Shown piece by piece: positions 29,325 to 39,168 of a stretch of 64,000 bases of DNA; the first letter of the stretch is position 1, and the number at the start of each line of letters is the position of its first letter. The notes beneath the pieces were generated by a model, which was not told where the DNA came from, did not search any database, and worked only from the letters and a program-made list of their open reading frames with translations. Source of the stretch: Rikenellaceae bacterium. Lineage in GTDB: Bacteria > Bacteroidota > Bacteroidia > Bacteroidales > Rikenellaceae. A program made the position numbers and the translations under genes. The DNA lies in contig SUZX01000008.1 of the NCBI GenBank assembly GCA_015059735.1, positions 62,001 through 126,000 of the forward strand, in the 5' to 3' direction.

Positions 29325-30238
29325 GAAACGAATCCCTCCATCAAATCGTTGCGGCTCTAACAACCCCCAACGAATATATCCCGACATTCGACGAGATCGG
29401 AATTGATAGCGAAGAGTTACGACGAGCCGTAACCCTTTTCCGACAGGCGGTATTTGCCGGCTATTTTGGTCTGTCAAAATCGGAGATGTCCCAATTGACA
29501 GCCGACCGTCCGGCTCCTTTTTCCGCATCGATTCTATCAACTCTTGAAGAGTTGAAGTCGATTTTGACACGACAGATATCACGAGCCTGCCGTCTCTTCG
29601 GGAACAAATGCAGCACTTCACAAGGTCAAGAACCTACCGATTCCTCTCGCATCACCGAGCAGATGCTCCGACTGATTCCCGAACTGCGCCGACAACTTAG
29701 CACCGATGTAAAAGCAGTATTCGACGGGGATCCTGCCGCAGAGAGTTATGAGGAGGTTATTCTTTGCTATCCGGCCATCGTGGCTATGACCCATTATCGC
29801 ATAGCTCATGGATTACTGCAACTCGGAGTGCCGATCCTGCCGCGCCTAATTACCGAAATGGCCCATTCGGCTACCGGAATCGACATTCATCCGGGGGCTG
29901 TAATCGGCGACTATTTCAGTATCGATCATGGTACCGGCGTCGTCATTGGTGAAACCTGCATCATCGGCAAACATGTACGCCTTTATCAAGGGGTAACCCT
30001 CGGAGCCAAAAGTTTCAAATTCGATGCTGCGGGAAATATCTTACAGGAGCCACGTCACCCAATACTTGAAGATCGTGTGGTGGTTTACTCCAACGCCTCG
30101 ATTCTGGGACGAATTCGCATTGGTCACGACTCGATTGTCGGCGGCAATGTTTGGCAAACAACCGATCTGCCTCCCTACTCCCGCGTAATTCAAGGGCAAG
30201 CTTCGATCTCGGCTTTCGAACACGGAAGCGGCATTTAG
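29321..30238 (+). CDS. cysE: Serine O-acetyltransferase
   Basis: 305 residues. An N-terminal helical domain (about 1-185) is followed by left-handed beta-helix hexapeptide repeats (about 190-290): [21 protein letters not shown], then [22 protein letters not shown], with the conserved catalytic His in the DHGTG block. It makes O-acetylserine from serine and acetyl-CoA, the first committed step to cysteine, and in other bacteria forms the cysteine synthase complex with CysK. A bidirectional terminator follows. Confidence 0.96.
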   Translation: MRNESLHQIVAALTTPNEYIPTFDEIGIDSEELRRAVTLFRQAVFAGYFGLSKSEMSQLTADRPAPFSASILSTLEELKSILTRQISRACRLFGNKCSTSQGQEPTDSSRITEQMLRLIPELRRQLSTDVKAVFDGDPAAESYEEVILCYPAIVAMTHYRIAHGLLQLGVPILPRLITEMAHSATGIDIHPGAVIGDYFSIDHGTGVVIGETCIIGKHVRLYQGVTLGAKSFKFDAAGNILQEPRHPILEDRVVVYSNASILGRIRIGHDSIVGGNVWQTTDLPPYSRVIQGQASISAFEHGSGI

Positions 30239-30284
30239 TACATTTTTTCATGGAACCATATTTCCCGCCACATGGAGGGATAAA

Positions 30285-30319
30285 CAAAAAACGTCGAGAA
30301 TTACTCCCGACGTTTTTTG
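30285..30319. terminator. Bidirectional terminator between cysE and the AsmA-like gene
   Basis: Perfect 12-bp arms CAAAAAACGTCG / CGACGTTTTTTG (30285-30296, 30308-30319) with an 11-base loop. A-rich on one side and T-rich on the other, so it serves both converging units. Confidence 0.92.
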
Positions 30320-30354
30320 TTTAGTAGCCTCTATTATTGATATTTCAATAATCT

Positions 30355-33075
30355 TTATTTCTTATTAGCTGTCAGCTTCTCGATCTGCTTTTCGGCCTCA
30401 ATTTTCAAATTCGCTGCTTGTTTCTCTGCTTCGGAGACCAATTTGTCACCCGCTTTCTGAGCCGCTAATTTGGCCAATTCCCCCTTCGAAGATGCAGCCT
30501 CGACCAGTTTATCACGCTGAGCCTGTGCTGCGGCGATCAACTTCTGACCGGCCTTATCTGCCTCGCTACGCAAATTATCAGCCTGTTTCTCGATCTCTGC
30601 CGAAAGCGATTCGCTTCCGGTAAGTTTCTGAATCTGCTGATTAACAACGTTCTTCACAGCTTGTTCGGCAGCCTCTTTTACACCCAACGTGATTTTCGGA
30701 GAAGAGAATGTTCCTCCGATCTTGACATTGACCGATTCAAGGACGCCGCCGGTTGTTCCAGCAGGCAATGCAACTTTTGCGGTATAATCAATTGTTTGAT
30801 CCAAACCGGTTGATCCCGACAAGTTGACATTAATCTTTCCCATTTTCAAATCGAAAGGCTGGGTCTCAACTCGGCCATCACGCACGGCAAAACGAATCGC
30901 CACATCTTTGGCCTCGATCTTGCTCAGTGCATCGTTCTTCAACGCTTTGGCCAATGCGTCAAAAGCTCCGATATTCTGCACTTTGATATTCTCTGAACGA
31001 ATTTCACCCGAAGCATTAAGCGACTTCATCACAGGTGACATGGTCGCATCAAGCGGTGTTGACAGATCAAGCGAGAGCGAATAGTCTCCTCCTGTCTTCG
31101 CAAAGATCGGCACCAATTTTTGAATCATCTCCAACTCCTCGAAAGTCTTGGCAAACGATGCTTTGGCAAACGATGCTGAGAGTTTCAGCTGCGGATTGGC
31201 AGGATCGGCGGTAGAGTAACTTCCCGAGGCCGAGGCCGTTCCATCAAACAGATTCATCTTCAACTTACTGAGATCCAAGATACCGTTAGCCATACGCAAT
31301 TCTCCCGTAAAATCCGAGATTGTCATCTTTTGGAAAAGGATCTTTTTCAAATCGGTCGAGAGCGAAAGATTCAAGTTGCGCGGAATCTCGATGACCGATG
31401 CTGTCGTCGAAGTCTCCTCTGCGGCTTTTTCTGTGGCAGGAGCCTCCGTATCCGAAGTTTCCGCTGCCGGCATAGCAGCCATAATCTCGTTCAGATCCAA
31501 GAGGTTCGATTTCACATACAGACGCCCTGAAAGATTGTTGCCTTTCAACAGATAACCCAAATAATCAGACAACTGACCATTCGCCGCAAGATCACTCTTA
31601 CCCACAGTTATACCAAACTCTCCGAGAGTCATGGCCTGCGGAGTAATTGTGGCAGCGGCCCGACGGATCTTCACATCAGGCAATCCGTTAAGTTTCAGCC
31701 CAACACCCTCTACAACAAAGGTTCCCGATGCGCCGAGTTGCTCGTAACGCTGTTTCTCGATGGCCGACATGCAACCCGACACCTTTACATCAGCTGTAAT
31801 TTCACCAGCCAACTCCATTCCTTTCTCCAACGGATACACCTCTTTGACAGCACCGAGATCAACTCGACCAGCCATAGAAGCACGGAATGTCGGATCGCTG
31901 ATTAGATTGGTGGCATAAAATGCCGCAGAAAGCGAATTACCGGCCATTGAAAGTGTAAATCTCGAAAGATCGACTTCGGTTTTATCCATCACATCACCAG
32001 AGTTGGCAACACGAGCTGCAATATTGATCCCCGTAACGGCCTTCGGCAACGAGGCATAACGGAAACTACCATCCGTAACCCCTGCTTTCAGTTCAAAGGC
32101 AGGAAGTATCGAACCTCGCATCTCACCCTTAGCCCAAAGACTCAACGAAAGTTCTCCCGAGGCTGTCAAATCGCGGAAATCGCGGGTATAAAACGCCGGA
32201 ATAAGCGACAAAAGCTCCTTAAACTGCACTTGTTCGCAACCGGCCGTAAGATCCATTTTTACAGCATCATCGGCCAACTGTGCCCAGCCATTGAGATTCA
32301 TCTCAATCGCATTCAAACGCAACGTATTGTCGGAAAAAGTGAAACGGTTATTCTCCAAATCGGCAGCAATCGTGGCAACCAACTCGGCTTCGGCATTACT
32401 CAACAATGAAATACCTCCCGAAACAAAATTCATCTTTTCGGCCGTCATGCGCAAGTCGAGTTCACTTTGAGCAGCCGAAAGATCTCCGCGCAAGCGCAAC
32501 GAAAGCGGCTCGGTGGAGAATCGCATATTGGTTGAGTCGTCTTCATAACGAATAATGGCATCGTTGATGCGGAAATCGCGAATCGAAAGTTTGAACGAGG
32601 AGGGCTCGGCTGTTTCGCCACCCTTTTCACCTCCTTGTTCCGGTTCTTTTTGCTCGACAACCACCTCTGGTTCTCCGGAGGCCTTCATGACATCCCAATT
32701 GACTGCGCCATCGGCTAATTTGTGAGCGTGCACAGCCGGATCAGCCAAAATAATCTTTGACACAACAAATCCCCCATCACCAATCAGCGACATCAGATTG
32801 ACAACCACCGAGATACGCTCAGCAGCAACAATTGTATCACCTTCGAAACGTTCGGCACCGATCAATGTCAAACCTTTAAGTTCTACCGAAGCATTGGGGA
32901 AATGGCGCAACAAACTGAGGTCTAAATCCTCAAAATCAAGACGAGCGACCAATATCTTGTTGGCTTCGGTTTTAACAATTTGGGTTATTTTACCCTTAAA
33001 TAACATGGGGACTACAAAAGCCACCACCAAAATTGCAGCCACAACAATAACTGCGATTTTCACAATTTTCTTCAT
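30355..33075 (-). CDS. AsmA family protein with helical C-terminal tail
   Basis: 906 residues. One N-terminal membrane anchor (about 5-26) is followed by the AsmA N-terminal domain (LDFEDLDLSLLRHFPNASVE, a family hallmark) and a long repetitive beta-region. Family members resemble bridge proteins that move phospholipid between inner and outer membranes. The last 105 residues (about 802-906) differ: they are Ala/Lys/Glu-rich amphipathic helix with repeats of the form EKQADNLRSEADKAGQKL, not part of the usual AsmA fold. Its ATG overlaps the stop of the acetyltransferase gene (ATGA). Confidence 0.85.
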   Translation of the reverse strand: MKKIVKIAVIVVAAILVVAFVVPMLFKGKITQIVKTEANKILVARLDFEDLDLSLLRHFPNASVELKGLTLIGAERFEGDTIVAAERISVVVNLMSLIGDGGFVVSKIILADPAVHAHKLADGAVNWDVMKASGEPEVVVEQKEPEQGGEKGGETAEPSSFKLSIRDFRINDAIIRYEDDSTNMRFSTEPLSLRLRGDLSAAQSELDLRMTAEKMNFVSGGISLLSNAEAELVATIAADLENNRFTFSDNTLRLNAIEMNLNGWAQLADDAVKMDLTAGCEQVQFKELLSLIPAFYTRDFRDLTASGELSLSLWAKGEMRGSILPAFELKAGVTDGSFRYASLPKAVTGINIAARVANSGDVMDKTEVDLSRFTLSMAGNSLSAAFYATNLISDPTFRASMAGRVDLGAVKEVYPLEKGMELAGEITADVKVSGCMSAIEKQRYEQLGASGTFVVEGVGLKLNGLPDVKIRRAAATITPQAMTLGEFGITVGKSDLAANGQLSDYLGYLLKGNNLSGRLYVKSNLLDLNEIMAAMPAAETSDTEAPATEKAAEETSTTASVIEIPRNLNLSLSTDLKKILFQKMTISDFTGELRMANGILDLSKLKMNLFDGTASASGSYSTADPANPQLKLSASFAKASFAKTFEELEMIQKLVPIFAKTGGDYSLSLDLSTPLDATMSPVMKSLNASGEIRSENIKVQNIGAFDALAKALKNDALSKIEAKDVAIRFAVRDGRVETQPFDLKMGKINVNLSGSTGLDQTIDYTAKVALPAGTTGGVLESVNVKIGGTFSSPKITLGVKEAAEQAVKNVVNQQIQKLTGSESLSAEIEKQADNLRSEADKAGQKLIAAAQAQRDKLVEAASSKGELAKLAAQKAGDKLVSEAEKQAANLKIEAEKQIEKLTANKK

Positions 33076-33521
33076 TTTCTATCAGTTTTTAGGGCAAAGA
33101 CCGAAGTCTTCGCCTCTTCGAATCCTATTTTCCGATAAAGCGCACGCGCCGCCTCCCGTTGTGGCGATGAGGTAAGCATCACACAATCAGCACCTCTTTG
33201 AAAAGCATATTCCGTTGCGACCTGTACCAAAACTTTTCCAAATCCTTTTCCTCGGTGGGTTATATCAACCACCACATCCTCGATCCACGCCTTACGCCCC
33301 GAAGCAACCTCATAACACACCAAAGTCAATATGCCAACAATACGCCCCGAGCCATCATCGACCTCGGCCACGAAAAGTGCGGTCTGCGGATCGGCTACAA
33401 TACGGGTAAGAGTCGCAACATCGGGCACAATCAAATGAGGCGACAACTGTGGAATAAAACGCTGGAACGCATCACAAAGCGCATCGGTAACCTCTTTTTG
33501 TTGCGATACCCGAATATTCAT
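33072..33521 (-). CDS. GNAT family N-acetyltransferase
   Basis: 149 residues from the ATG at 33521; a TTG three codons upstream is less likely. Acetyl-CoA binding motif A is seen as IEDVVVDITHRGKGFGKVLV, and the C-terminal ALYRKIGFE segment is typical. The substrate is unknown. It is translationally coupled to the AsmA-like gene by a four-base overlap, which may be simple operon sharing. Confidence 0.85.
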   Translation of the reverse strand: MNIRVSQQKEVTDALCDAFQRFIPQLSPHLIVPDVATLTRIVADPQTALFVAEVDDGSGRIVGILTLVCYEVASGRKAWIEDVVVDITHRGKGFGKVLVQVATEYAFQRGADCVMLTSSPQREAARALYRKIGFEEAKTSVFALKTDRK

Positions 33522-33537
33522 GACTTCCAATTTGTCA

Positions 33538-33545
33538 CAAAGTTA
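33538..33545 (-). promoter_or_regulatory. -7 element of the GNAT-AsmA unit
   Basis: TAACTTTG on the reverse strand, 16 bases before the ATG, so the leader would be only about 10 bases. The -33 region is TTTA. Confidence 0.5.
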
Positions 33546-33587
33546 GCGTTTTTGTGAAAATAAAGAGGGATTTCGCTCGAAAAAGAT

Positions 33588-33595
33588 TACTTTTG
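33588..33595 (+). promoter_or_regulatory. -7 element of the 33640 lipoprotein gene
   Basis: TACTTTTG matches TAnnTTTG and lies 44 bases before the ATG at 33640. No clear -33 TTTG. It is divergent from the element at 33538-33545. Confidence 0.5.
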
Positions 33596-33639
33596 TGCAA
33601 ATTAATTTTATTCACAAACCGTTTCGAAGAATCTTGAAT

Positions 33640-34512
33640 ATGAAAAAATATATCATCATAGGGACACTCCTCGGAATCACGGCCTGCAACTCCGGATCGG
33701 AATACTCCGAGAGCCGAATTTCTGAGCCTGCAACCCGCATTGTTGAATACACACCGGCACCCGGGCAATTCATCAATAGCACCGAGGCGGGATTCGACCC
33801 CGCCAACCCGATCACCTCGGCGGCAGAGGCTTGCTCCTATGCCGAACAACGATTGGCAACCAACGGGTACGTTTCTTTGGGAGGATGGGGCGGCTATATC
33901 GTCGCCGAGTTCGACACACCGGTTTCCAACACGGGAGATTATGATCTCTATGTGACCGGAAATGCGTTCGACGGCTCATCGGAAGCTGGTGTGGTCTATG
34001 TTGCCCAACGGGAGAATGGACAACCGAAAACATGGTATGAATTACAAGGCAGTGCCTTTCGGGAAACCATTCGCGGATATGAAATTACCTATACCGGTAT
34101 CGGTACCGAAACAATTGCTTGGACCGACAATCAAGGTGGAAGCGGTACAATCGACCGAATAGAGAGTTACCACGCCCAAAGTTACCTGCCGGCATGGGTG
34201 GCAACACGCACTTATCGCGGAGTACGCCTACCAGACAATGTCAGCTACGACGAGGGGCGTTTGACTTACATCATGCAACCTTTCGAATGGGGATATGCCG
34301 ACAACCGATCGACTATCGATGCGGTAGGATTGACCAACCGTTTTCGGATAGCCGATGCGGTGGATGCAGCGGGAAATCCCATCTCGTTGAACAGTATCGA
34401 CTATATCAAGATTCAAACAGGAGTTAATTGCAAAGCTGGCAACGAGGTGGGCGAAATCTCGACCGAAGTATGTCGCATCGGGTGCTACCGCACGATAATA
34501 GATAAGGAATAA
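33640..34512 (+). CDS. Putative cell-surface lipoprotein (GGWGGYI/FD family)
   Basis: 290 residues from the ATG at 33640, which begins a lipoprotein signal peptide (MKKYIIIGTLLGITAC, Cys16). An in-frame start 15 codons upstream overlaps the promoter. The body carries SLGGWGGYIVAEFDTPV, a YDLYVTGNAFDG motif and TWYELQGSAF, resembling exported Bacteroidetes proteins annotated as 'cell surface protein', some encoded near corrinoid transporters. That assignment rests on remembered motif similarity. No enzyme motif is visible, and the neighbours give no clear role. Confidence 0.7.
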   Translation: MKKYIIIGTLLGITACNSGSEYSESRISEPATRIVEYTPAPGQFINSTEAGFDPANPITSAAEACSYAEQRLATNGYVSLGGWGGYIVAEFDTPVSNTGDYDLYVTGNAFDGSSEAGVVYVAQRENGQPKTWYELQGSAFRETIRGYEITYTGIGTETIAWTDNQGGSGTIDRIESYHAQSYLPAWVATRTYRGVRLPDNVSYDEGRLTYIMQPFEWGYADNRSTIDAVGLTNRFRIADAVDAAGNPISLNSIDYIKIQTGVNCKAGNEVGEISTEVCRIGCYRTIIDKE

Positions 34513-34567
34513 TGCCTAACACATTTTGAAAAAAGCGGGTAAAGTAGTATTTATTGCAAAATAATAT

Positions 34568-34575
34568 TACCTTTG
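34568..34575 (+). promoter_or_regulatory. -7 element of the glycosyltransferase gene
   Basis: TACCTTTG, exact TAnnTTTG match, 30 bases before the ATG at 34606. -33 not clear. Confidence 0.55.
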
Positions 34576-34605
34576 TAAATTGACTTTTGAAAAATTACCG
34601 AGTCT

Positions 34606-35325
34606 ATGCGCAAATTAGTTATTATCCCGACATACAACGAGAAAGAAAATATCTCGGCTATGATCGATAAAGTTTTCTCGTTAAGTGAACCGTTCGAACT
34701 GCTCGTCATCGACGATGGATCTCCCGATGGAACTGCCTCCATTGTTCGCGAGCGTCAAAAGGAGTTTCCCTCCACATTGCATCTGTTAGAGCGCAGCGGT
34801 AAATTGGGACTCGGCACAGCTTATCTTACAGGATTTCGTTGGGGGTTGGAACATGGATTTGACTATATCTGCGAAATGGATTGCGATTTCTCGCATAATC
34901 CCGATGATTTAGTGCGACTCTATGCCGCAGCCGTTGAAGGGAACGATGTAGTAGTGGGCTCTCGCTATGTACAAGGAGTAAATGTCGTCAATTGGCCCAT
35001 GTCCCGTTTGCTGATGTCCTATTTTGCCTCGGTATATGTGCGCATGGTAACACGCATGCCGCTCCGAGATGCCACAGCGGGGTTTGTGTGCTACTCGCGT
35101 CGGGCTCTTGAAACCATCGACTTGGATGCAGTGAAGATGAAAGGCTACGGATTCCAAATCGAGATGAAATATTCGGCATGGCGTTTAGGTCTGAATCTCA
35201 AAGAGGTTTCAATCATCTTCACCGAACGGCAGGTCGGTGCATCGAAAATGTCGGGAGGAATCTTCCGCGAAGCATTTTTCGGCGTTTTGGGATTACCGTT
35301 CCGCAAGATACGCAAACGTCAATAG
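34606..35325 (+). CDS. Polyprenol monophosphomannose synthase-like GT2 glycosyltransferase
   Basis: 239 residues, the length of the single-domain dolichol-phosphate mannose synthase type. Motifs: IIPTYNEKENI at the start, VIDDGSPDGTA, the DxD-type EMDCDFSHNP, and VVGSRYVQGVNVVNWPMSR. There is no membrane segment at the C-terminus, unlike the longer DPM1 relatives. It would load mannose or a similar sugar on a polyprenyl phosphate at the cytoplasmic membrane. In Bacteroidetes this could feed protein O-glycosylation or glycan assembly; that is inference. Confidence 0.88.
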   Translation: MRKLVIIPTYNEKENISAMIDKVFSLSEPFELLVIDDGSPDGTASIVRERQKEFPSTLHLLERSGKLGLGTAYLTGFRWGLEHGFDYICEMDCDFSHNPDDLVRLYAAAVEGNDVVVGSRYVQGVNVVNWPMSRLLMSYFASVYVRMVTRMPLRDATAGFVCYSRRALETIDLDAVKMKGYGFQIEMKYSAWRLGLNLKEVSIIFTERQVGASKMSGGIFREAFFGVLGLPFRKIRKRQ

Positions 35326-35342
35326 TTCCGCAACAAGAAAAT

Positions 35343-35386
35343 TAAGCGAGGCGTTCATCTCCAAACAGTATCGAACGCCTCGCTTA
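35343..35386. terminator. Bidirectional terminator
   Basis: A 14-bp perfect stem, TAAGCGAGGCGTTC / GAACGCCTCGCTTA, with a 16-base loop between the convergent glycosyltransferase and TolC-like genes. T-tracts are short, so efficiency is uncertain. Confidence 0.75.
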
Positions 35387-35405
35387 TTTATTATCTCACT
35401 ACAAC

Positions 35406-36746
35406 CTACAATTTCAACGACTCGCCACGATAGTAGTCGAGGATTTTACGACGGAAAACCAACTCAAATTTGGCTTGTACGAGTTCCGAAGCTGCCTTTT
35501 CCATACGGGTTTTGGCATCGTTGAAATCAAAGAGTGTCGAACGGCCGGCCTCGGCTTTCTCTTGTTCATAACCGAAAGCGATCTCGGCCGATGCAAGGGC
35601 AGCCTCTGCCGAACGATATTTCGCACCGGCAGCTTCGGCACTATACCATGCCTGCTCAATCTGTTTACGCAAATTTTGTTCGGCCTCTTGCAAAGCCAAT
35701 TGCTGCTTCTGCACCGCAATCTTTGCCGTGCGGATATTCCCTCGGGTCGCCCGTCGATTGAAAATCGGAATACTCAACGACAACCCGACAAACTCGCTGC
35801 TGTTTTTACGGAATTGCGGCCAAAAATCCTGATCCATGCTGCTGTAAATACCCGTGCCGAAACCTCCGCGAAGCATCAATGTCGGATAGAGAGCCGAGCG
35901 GGCGATGCGCACGGCATTTTCGGAACTTTCGAGCCGGATACGTTCGGCCCGTATATGCGGCCTATTCTCCGCAGCCCGATCATAAACCTCCTCGGCAGAA
36001 CCGGTTTGTGCTGCGAGTGCAGGTGTTAACAACGGCGTGAGGTCGGGAGTTGCAATATCGAAACCTGCAGCACTCTCTCTATTGAGAGCCTGACTCAAAT
36101 CGAGCAGCGCCAATTGCAAATCGTTGCGAGCCTGCGTAAGGTTCAAAGCATCGTTACTTTGTAATGCCTCGCTCTCATAAACCGCCGAACGTGGCTGTTT
36201 GCCGGACGAAAACAACACGCGACTGCGCTCGGTTTGTCGGGTACTCAACTGCAACTGTCGTTCGGCAATCGCCACCAACTCTTTTTGATAAAGGACTTGA
36301 AGATAAAGTGTCATTATCTGTACAGCCACATCTTCGCGGGCGCGTTCGAGATCTTGCATGGCAGCTGCGAGGTCGAGTTTTCCACCTTTGATCGTACGGT
36401 TGATTTGAAACCCTTGAAAGAGTGGCATGGCTGCCGATACATCGAACGATCCAGTTTGCAGAGTCTCGGTTTTATAGGTGTTATCCGACGACGTGCCACG
36501 TCCGAACGAAGCGTTGTAACCCACCGAAGCATTCAAATTCGGTAATCGACTGAAACGGGCCGTTGTAAGGTCATTATCTTGCTGCTCGATCTGCAATGAC
36601 CGCTGCCGAATCGCAGTATTGTGTTGCTGGGCATAGCCGATACAGTCATCGAGCGTCCAAAGCCGGTCGGAACTCGTTTTTTGGGCATGAGAGCCAAAAG
36701 GCGATAAGACGAGTATCGATAAGATAACAATCAGTGTTGTTCTCAT
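35406..36746 (-). CDS. TolC family outer-membrane efflux protein
   Basis: 446 residues with signal peptide (about 1-21, SHA-Q). The two-fold repeated long coiled-coil helices and beta-strands of the TolC/OEP fold are evident, for example DLTTARFSRLPNLNASVGYN and AVRIARSALYPTLMLRGGFG at equivalent places of the two halves. It forms the outer-membrane duct of the efflux pump encoded upstream. Last gene of a five-gene operon, 17 bases after the adaptor. Confidence 0.93.
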   Translation of the reverse strand: MRTTLIVILSILVLSPFGSHAQKTSSDRLWTLDDCIGYAQQHNTAIRQRSLQIEQQDNDLTTARFSRLPNLNASVGYNASFGRGTSSDNTYKTETLQTGSFDVSAAMPLFQGFQINRTIKGGKLDLAAAMQDLERAREDVAVQIMTLYLQVLYQKELVAIAERQLQLSTRQTERSRVLFSSGKQPRSAVYESEALQSNDALNLTQARNDLQLALLDLSQALNRESAAGFDIATPDLTPLLTPALAAQTGSAEEVYDRAAENRPHIRAERIRLESSENAVRIARSALYPTLMLRGGFGTGIYSSMDQDFWPQFRKNSSEFVGLSLSIPIFNRRATRGNIRTAKIAVQKQQLALQEAEQNLRKQIEQAWYSAEAAGAKYRSAEAALASAEIAFGYEQEKAEAGRSTLFDFNDAKTRMEKAASELVQAKFELVFRRKILDYYRGESLKL

Positions 36747-36763
36747 AAGATCAGGTTTTGCAA

Positions 36764-37873
36764 TTATCTCTTTTTATCCTCTTTGGCTCCACGAATCTTC
36801 TCTCCGGCGACAATACCCGATAGAATCTCGATATCAATACCATTCGAAAGGCCGGTTCTAACTTCGCGTTTCTCAAAGGTTTGCTCCTCGACATCGGCAT
36901 TTCCGGAAAGAACATAAACATAGCTCTTTTCGCCTTCAAACTCAATGGTACTCTCCGGCACAGTCAATACGCCCTCGCGGCTCTCAACCAAAATATTGGC
37001 ATTGGCACTATAACCAGCTCGCACAAAGATCGTATCGGGAACTTGTACCGCAGCTTTTACTTCGAACAAAATCACACCGTTGTCCTCGGTAGCTTTGGGC
37101 GAAACATACTCCAACAAAGCTGCCAACTCAACATTCTGCAAAGCTCCGATGGTCAACTTTACAGGCATCTTCTCCTTCAAGCGGCCGACATCGGTTTCAT
37201 CGACATTACCTTGAAACTGCATGTTCGACATGTCGGCTACCGTAGCGATCGTTGTACCATCGTTAAACGTATTGGCTTGGATCACCGAATTTCCGACTTT
37301 CACCGGCACATCGAGGATCATCCCATCGATAGTAGAACGGATCTGTGTATTACTCAACTCTTTATAACGATTCGTGATACCATTTTGTACGATTTCAAGG
37401 TTTTCGCGGGCATTTTGCAACTCCTCTTCGGCTTTTTTCAGTGCAGTACGACTCTGTTCGATCTCTTCATCGGAAACCACCCCTTTGGCATGAAGTGTTT
37501 CCGTGCGTGAGTTTTCGCGACGAACCTGCGCAAGCGAGATCTCGGCAACCGAAACACGCGACTCGGCACCCGACAACGCACCCATCTCGGGAATGACTTT
37601 CACCGTAGCGATCACTTCATTTTTCGATACTTTTTGTCCGGCCTCTTTGCGAACCTCGGAGATAATTCCCGAGATTTGGGGTTTGATCAGCACCTCATCT
37701 CGCGGCTCGACCTTTCCCGTAGCAACCACAAATTGTCTAATCGTATCAACCTTCGGTTCGACAATGGCATAAACCGCCTTCACGGGACGGGTTTTCTGCC
37801 ATAGAAACACGAATACCGAGATCAACATCACCGCAAAAAGCACTGCGGAAAAAATTTTCAAGAATCGTTTCAT
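36764..37873 (-). CDS. Efflux periplasmic adaptor (HlyD/MacA-like)
   Basis: 369 residues: an N-terminal membrane anchor (about 5-25), a lipoyl-like domain (GKVEPRDEVLIKPQISGIISEV), a coiled-coil hairpin (about 105-170, VSVAEISLAQVRRENSRTETLH and return helix), the second lipoyl half (IRSTIDGMILDVPVKVGNSV) and beta-barrel domains. It links the ABC permeases of this operon to the TolC-like channel. Confidence 0.92.
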   Translation of the reverse strand: MKRFLKIFSAVLFAVMLISVFVFLWQKTRPVKAVYAIVEPKVDTIRQFVVATGKVEPRDEVLIKPQISGIISEVRKEAGQKVSKNEVIATVKVIPEMGALSGAESRVSVAEISLAQVRRENSRTETLHAKGVVSDEEIEQSRTALKKAEEELQNARENLEIVQNGITNRYKELSNTQIRSTIDGMILDVPVKVGNSVIQANTFNDGTTIATVADMSNMQFQGNVDETDVGRLKEKMPVKLTIGALQNVELAALLEYVSPKATEDNGVILFEVKAAVQVPDTIFVRAGYSANANILVESREGVLTVPESTIEFEGEKSYVYVLSGNADVEEQTFEKREVRTGLSNGIDIEILSGIVAGEKIRGAKEDKKR

Positions 37874-37900
37874 AGAATCAGTATTTTATTCATTTATCTT

Positions 37901-39160
37901 TTATTCTTCACGTATTGCATCCACAGCTTTAATTTTCAGTGCACGGAACGCCGGAATAATACCAGCCAATAGACTGCCAATCACAAGAATCGCCAACGCA
38001 GACATCCCCGTACCGAACGAAATCATCCACGACACCTCTGCGCCCTCTTGTGCAACGGTAACCATTTGATAATAAATCGAGTCTGCAACCGAAAGAACTC
38101 CGACTGCTGCGGCTAATCCCAAAACGCCCGCAACGAATGTCAGCACAAAACTTTCGGAAAGGATTTGCGAAATGATTGCTCGCGGCGGAGCTCCCAAAGC
38201 ACGACGGACACCGATCTCCTGTGTGCGCTCCTTAACGAGGACAAGCATGATATTGCTCACACCCACAATTCCCGCCAACAAGGTTCCCAATCCGACAATC
38301 CATGTTAGGAGTGAAATTCCTCGAAATAGCCCCATCACACGATCGAACATCTCAGCCACAGCCATCGTCCAAAGGGCTTTTTCATCGTCCGGAGAAATAA
38401 TATGGCGGGCAAAAACAGCCTGTCTGCAAGCCCGTTCCACCTGCTTGCTGGGGGTATCGTCGCGACCCGCAATAGCCAATAGATGAATACGATCTCCCGC
38501 ACCATACATCTGTTGAGCCAACGATACGGGAATGATCACGGTACGTTCGAGATCACTGAACGACATGGCGGTACTCTGTTTGCGAATAACACCCACTACC
38601 GTAAAGTATGATCCATTCATCTTAATAATCTTGCCCGAAGGATCTTCGCCTCCCGAAAAAAGATCTTTGTAAATTTGTGTGCCGATAACACAGGATTTAC
38701 GTTTATGACTGACATCCACGTCGTTGATAAAGCGCCCAAATATCAGTTTCTGAGGATTGATGCGCTGATAATCGGGAGAATAGCCCATCATTGTATAGTC
38801 TCCTTTACGCTCTCCATTGTTGCAATGCACATCGCCTCCCCAAAAAGCTGCCGAGGCATAAAGCACTTCGGGCAATCGTTTTACGGCATCAACATCACCA
38901 TTATTCATGCGCCACCAACGATTTTTAGGCATTCCTTTATACGGAATACCGGTCTGTTGAGGTTGTAAAAGCACCGTATTGGTTGACATATCGCCCAACT
39001 GCGCCCGAAACAACCGACCAAGTCCCATCCCCGCGCCAAGCATAACCGTAAGCATGAAGATACCCCAAAAAACTCCTAACGCAGTCATAATACTGCGCTT
39101 ACGATTGCGGGTGATTGTCTGCCAGATTTCGTTCCAACGATCTATATCAAAAAAACTCAT
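37901..39160 (-). CDS. MacB-like ABC transporter permease (second copy)
   Basis: 419 residues. The N-terminal segment (about 20-45) is followed by a periplasmic MacB_PCD domain (about 48-255) and three C-terminal segments of the FtsX fold, with the family block ERTQEIGVRRALGAPPRAI. No ATPase domain is fused. It is 8 bases behind a paralogous permease; the two probably form a heterodimer. Confidence 0.92.
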   Translation of the reverse strand: MSFFDIDRWNEIWQTITRNRKRSIMTALGVFWGIFMLTVMLGAGMGLGRLFRAQLGDMSTNTVLLQPQQTGIPYKGMPKNRWWRMNNGDVDAVKRLPEVLYASAAFWGGDVHCNNGERKGDYTMMGYSPDYQRINPQKLIFGRFINDVDVSHKRKSCVIGTQIYKDLFSGGEDPSGKIIKMNGSYFTVVGVIRKQSTAMSFSDLERTVIIPVSLAQQMYGAGDRIHLLAIAGRDDTPSKQVERACRQAVFARHIISPDDEKALWTMAVAEMFDRVMGLFRGISLLTWIVGLGTLLAGIVGVSNIMLVLVKERTQEIGVRRALGAPPRAIISQILSESFVLTFVAGVLGLAAAVGVLSVADSIYYQMVTVAQEGAEVSWMISFGTGMSALAILVIGSLLAGIIPAFRALKIKAVDAIREE

Positions 39161-39168
39161 GGATATTC

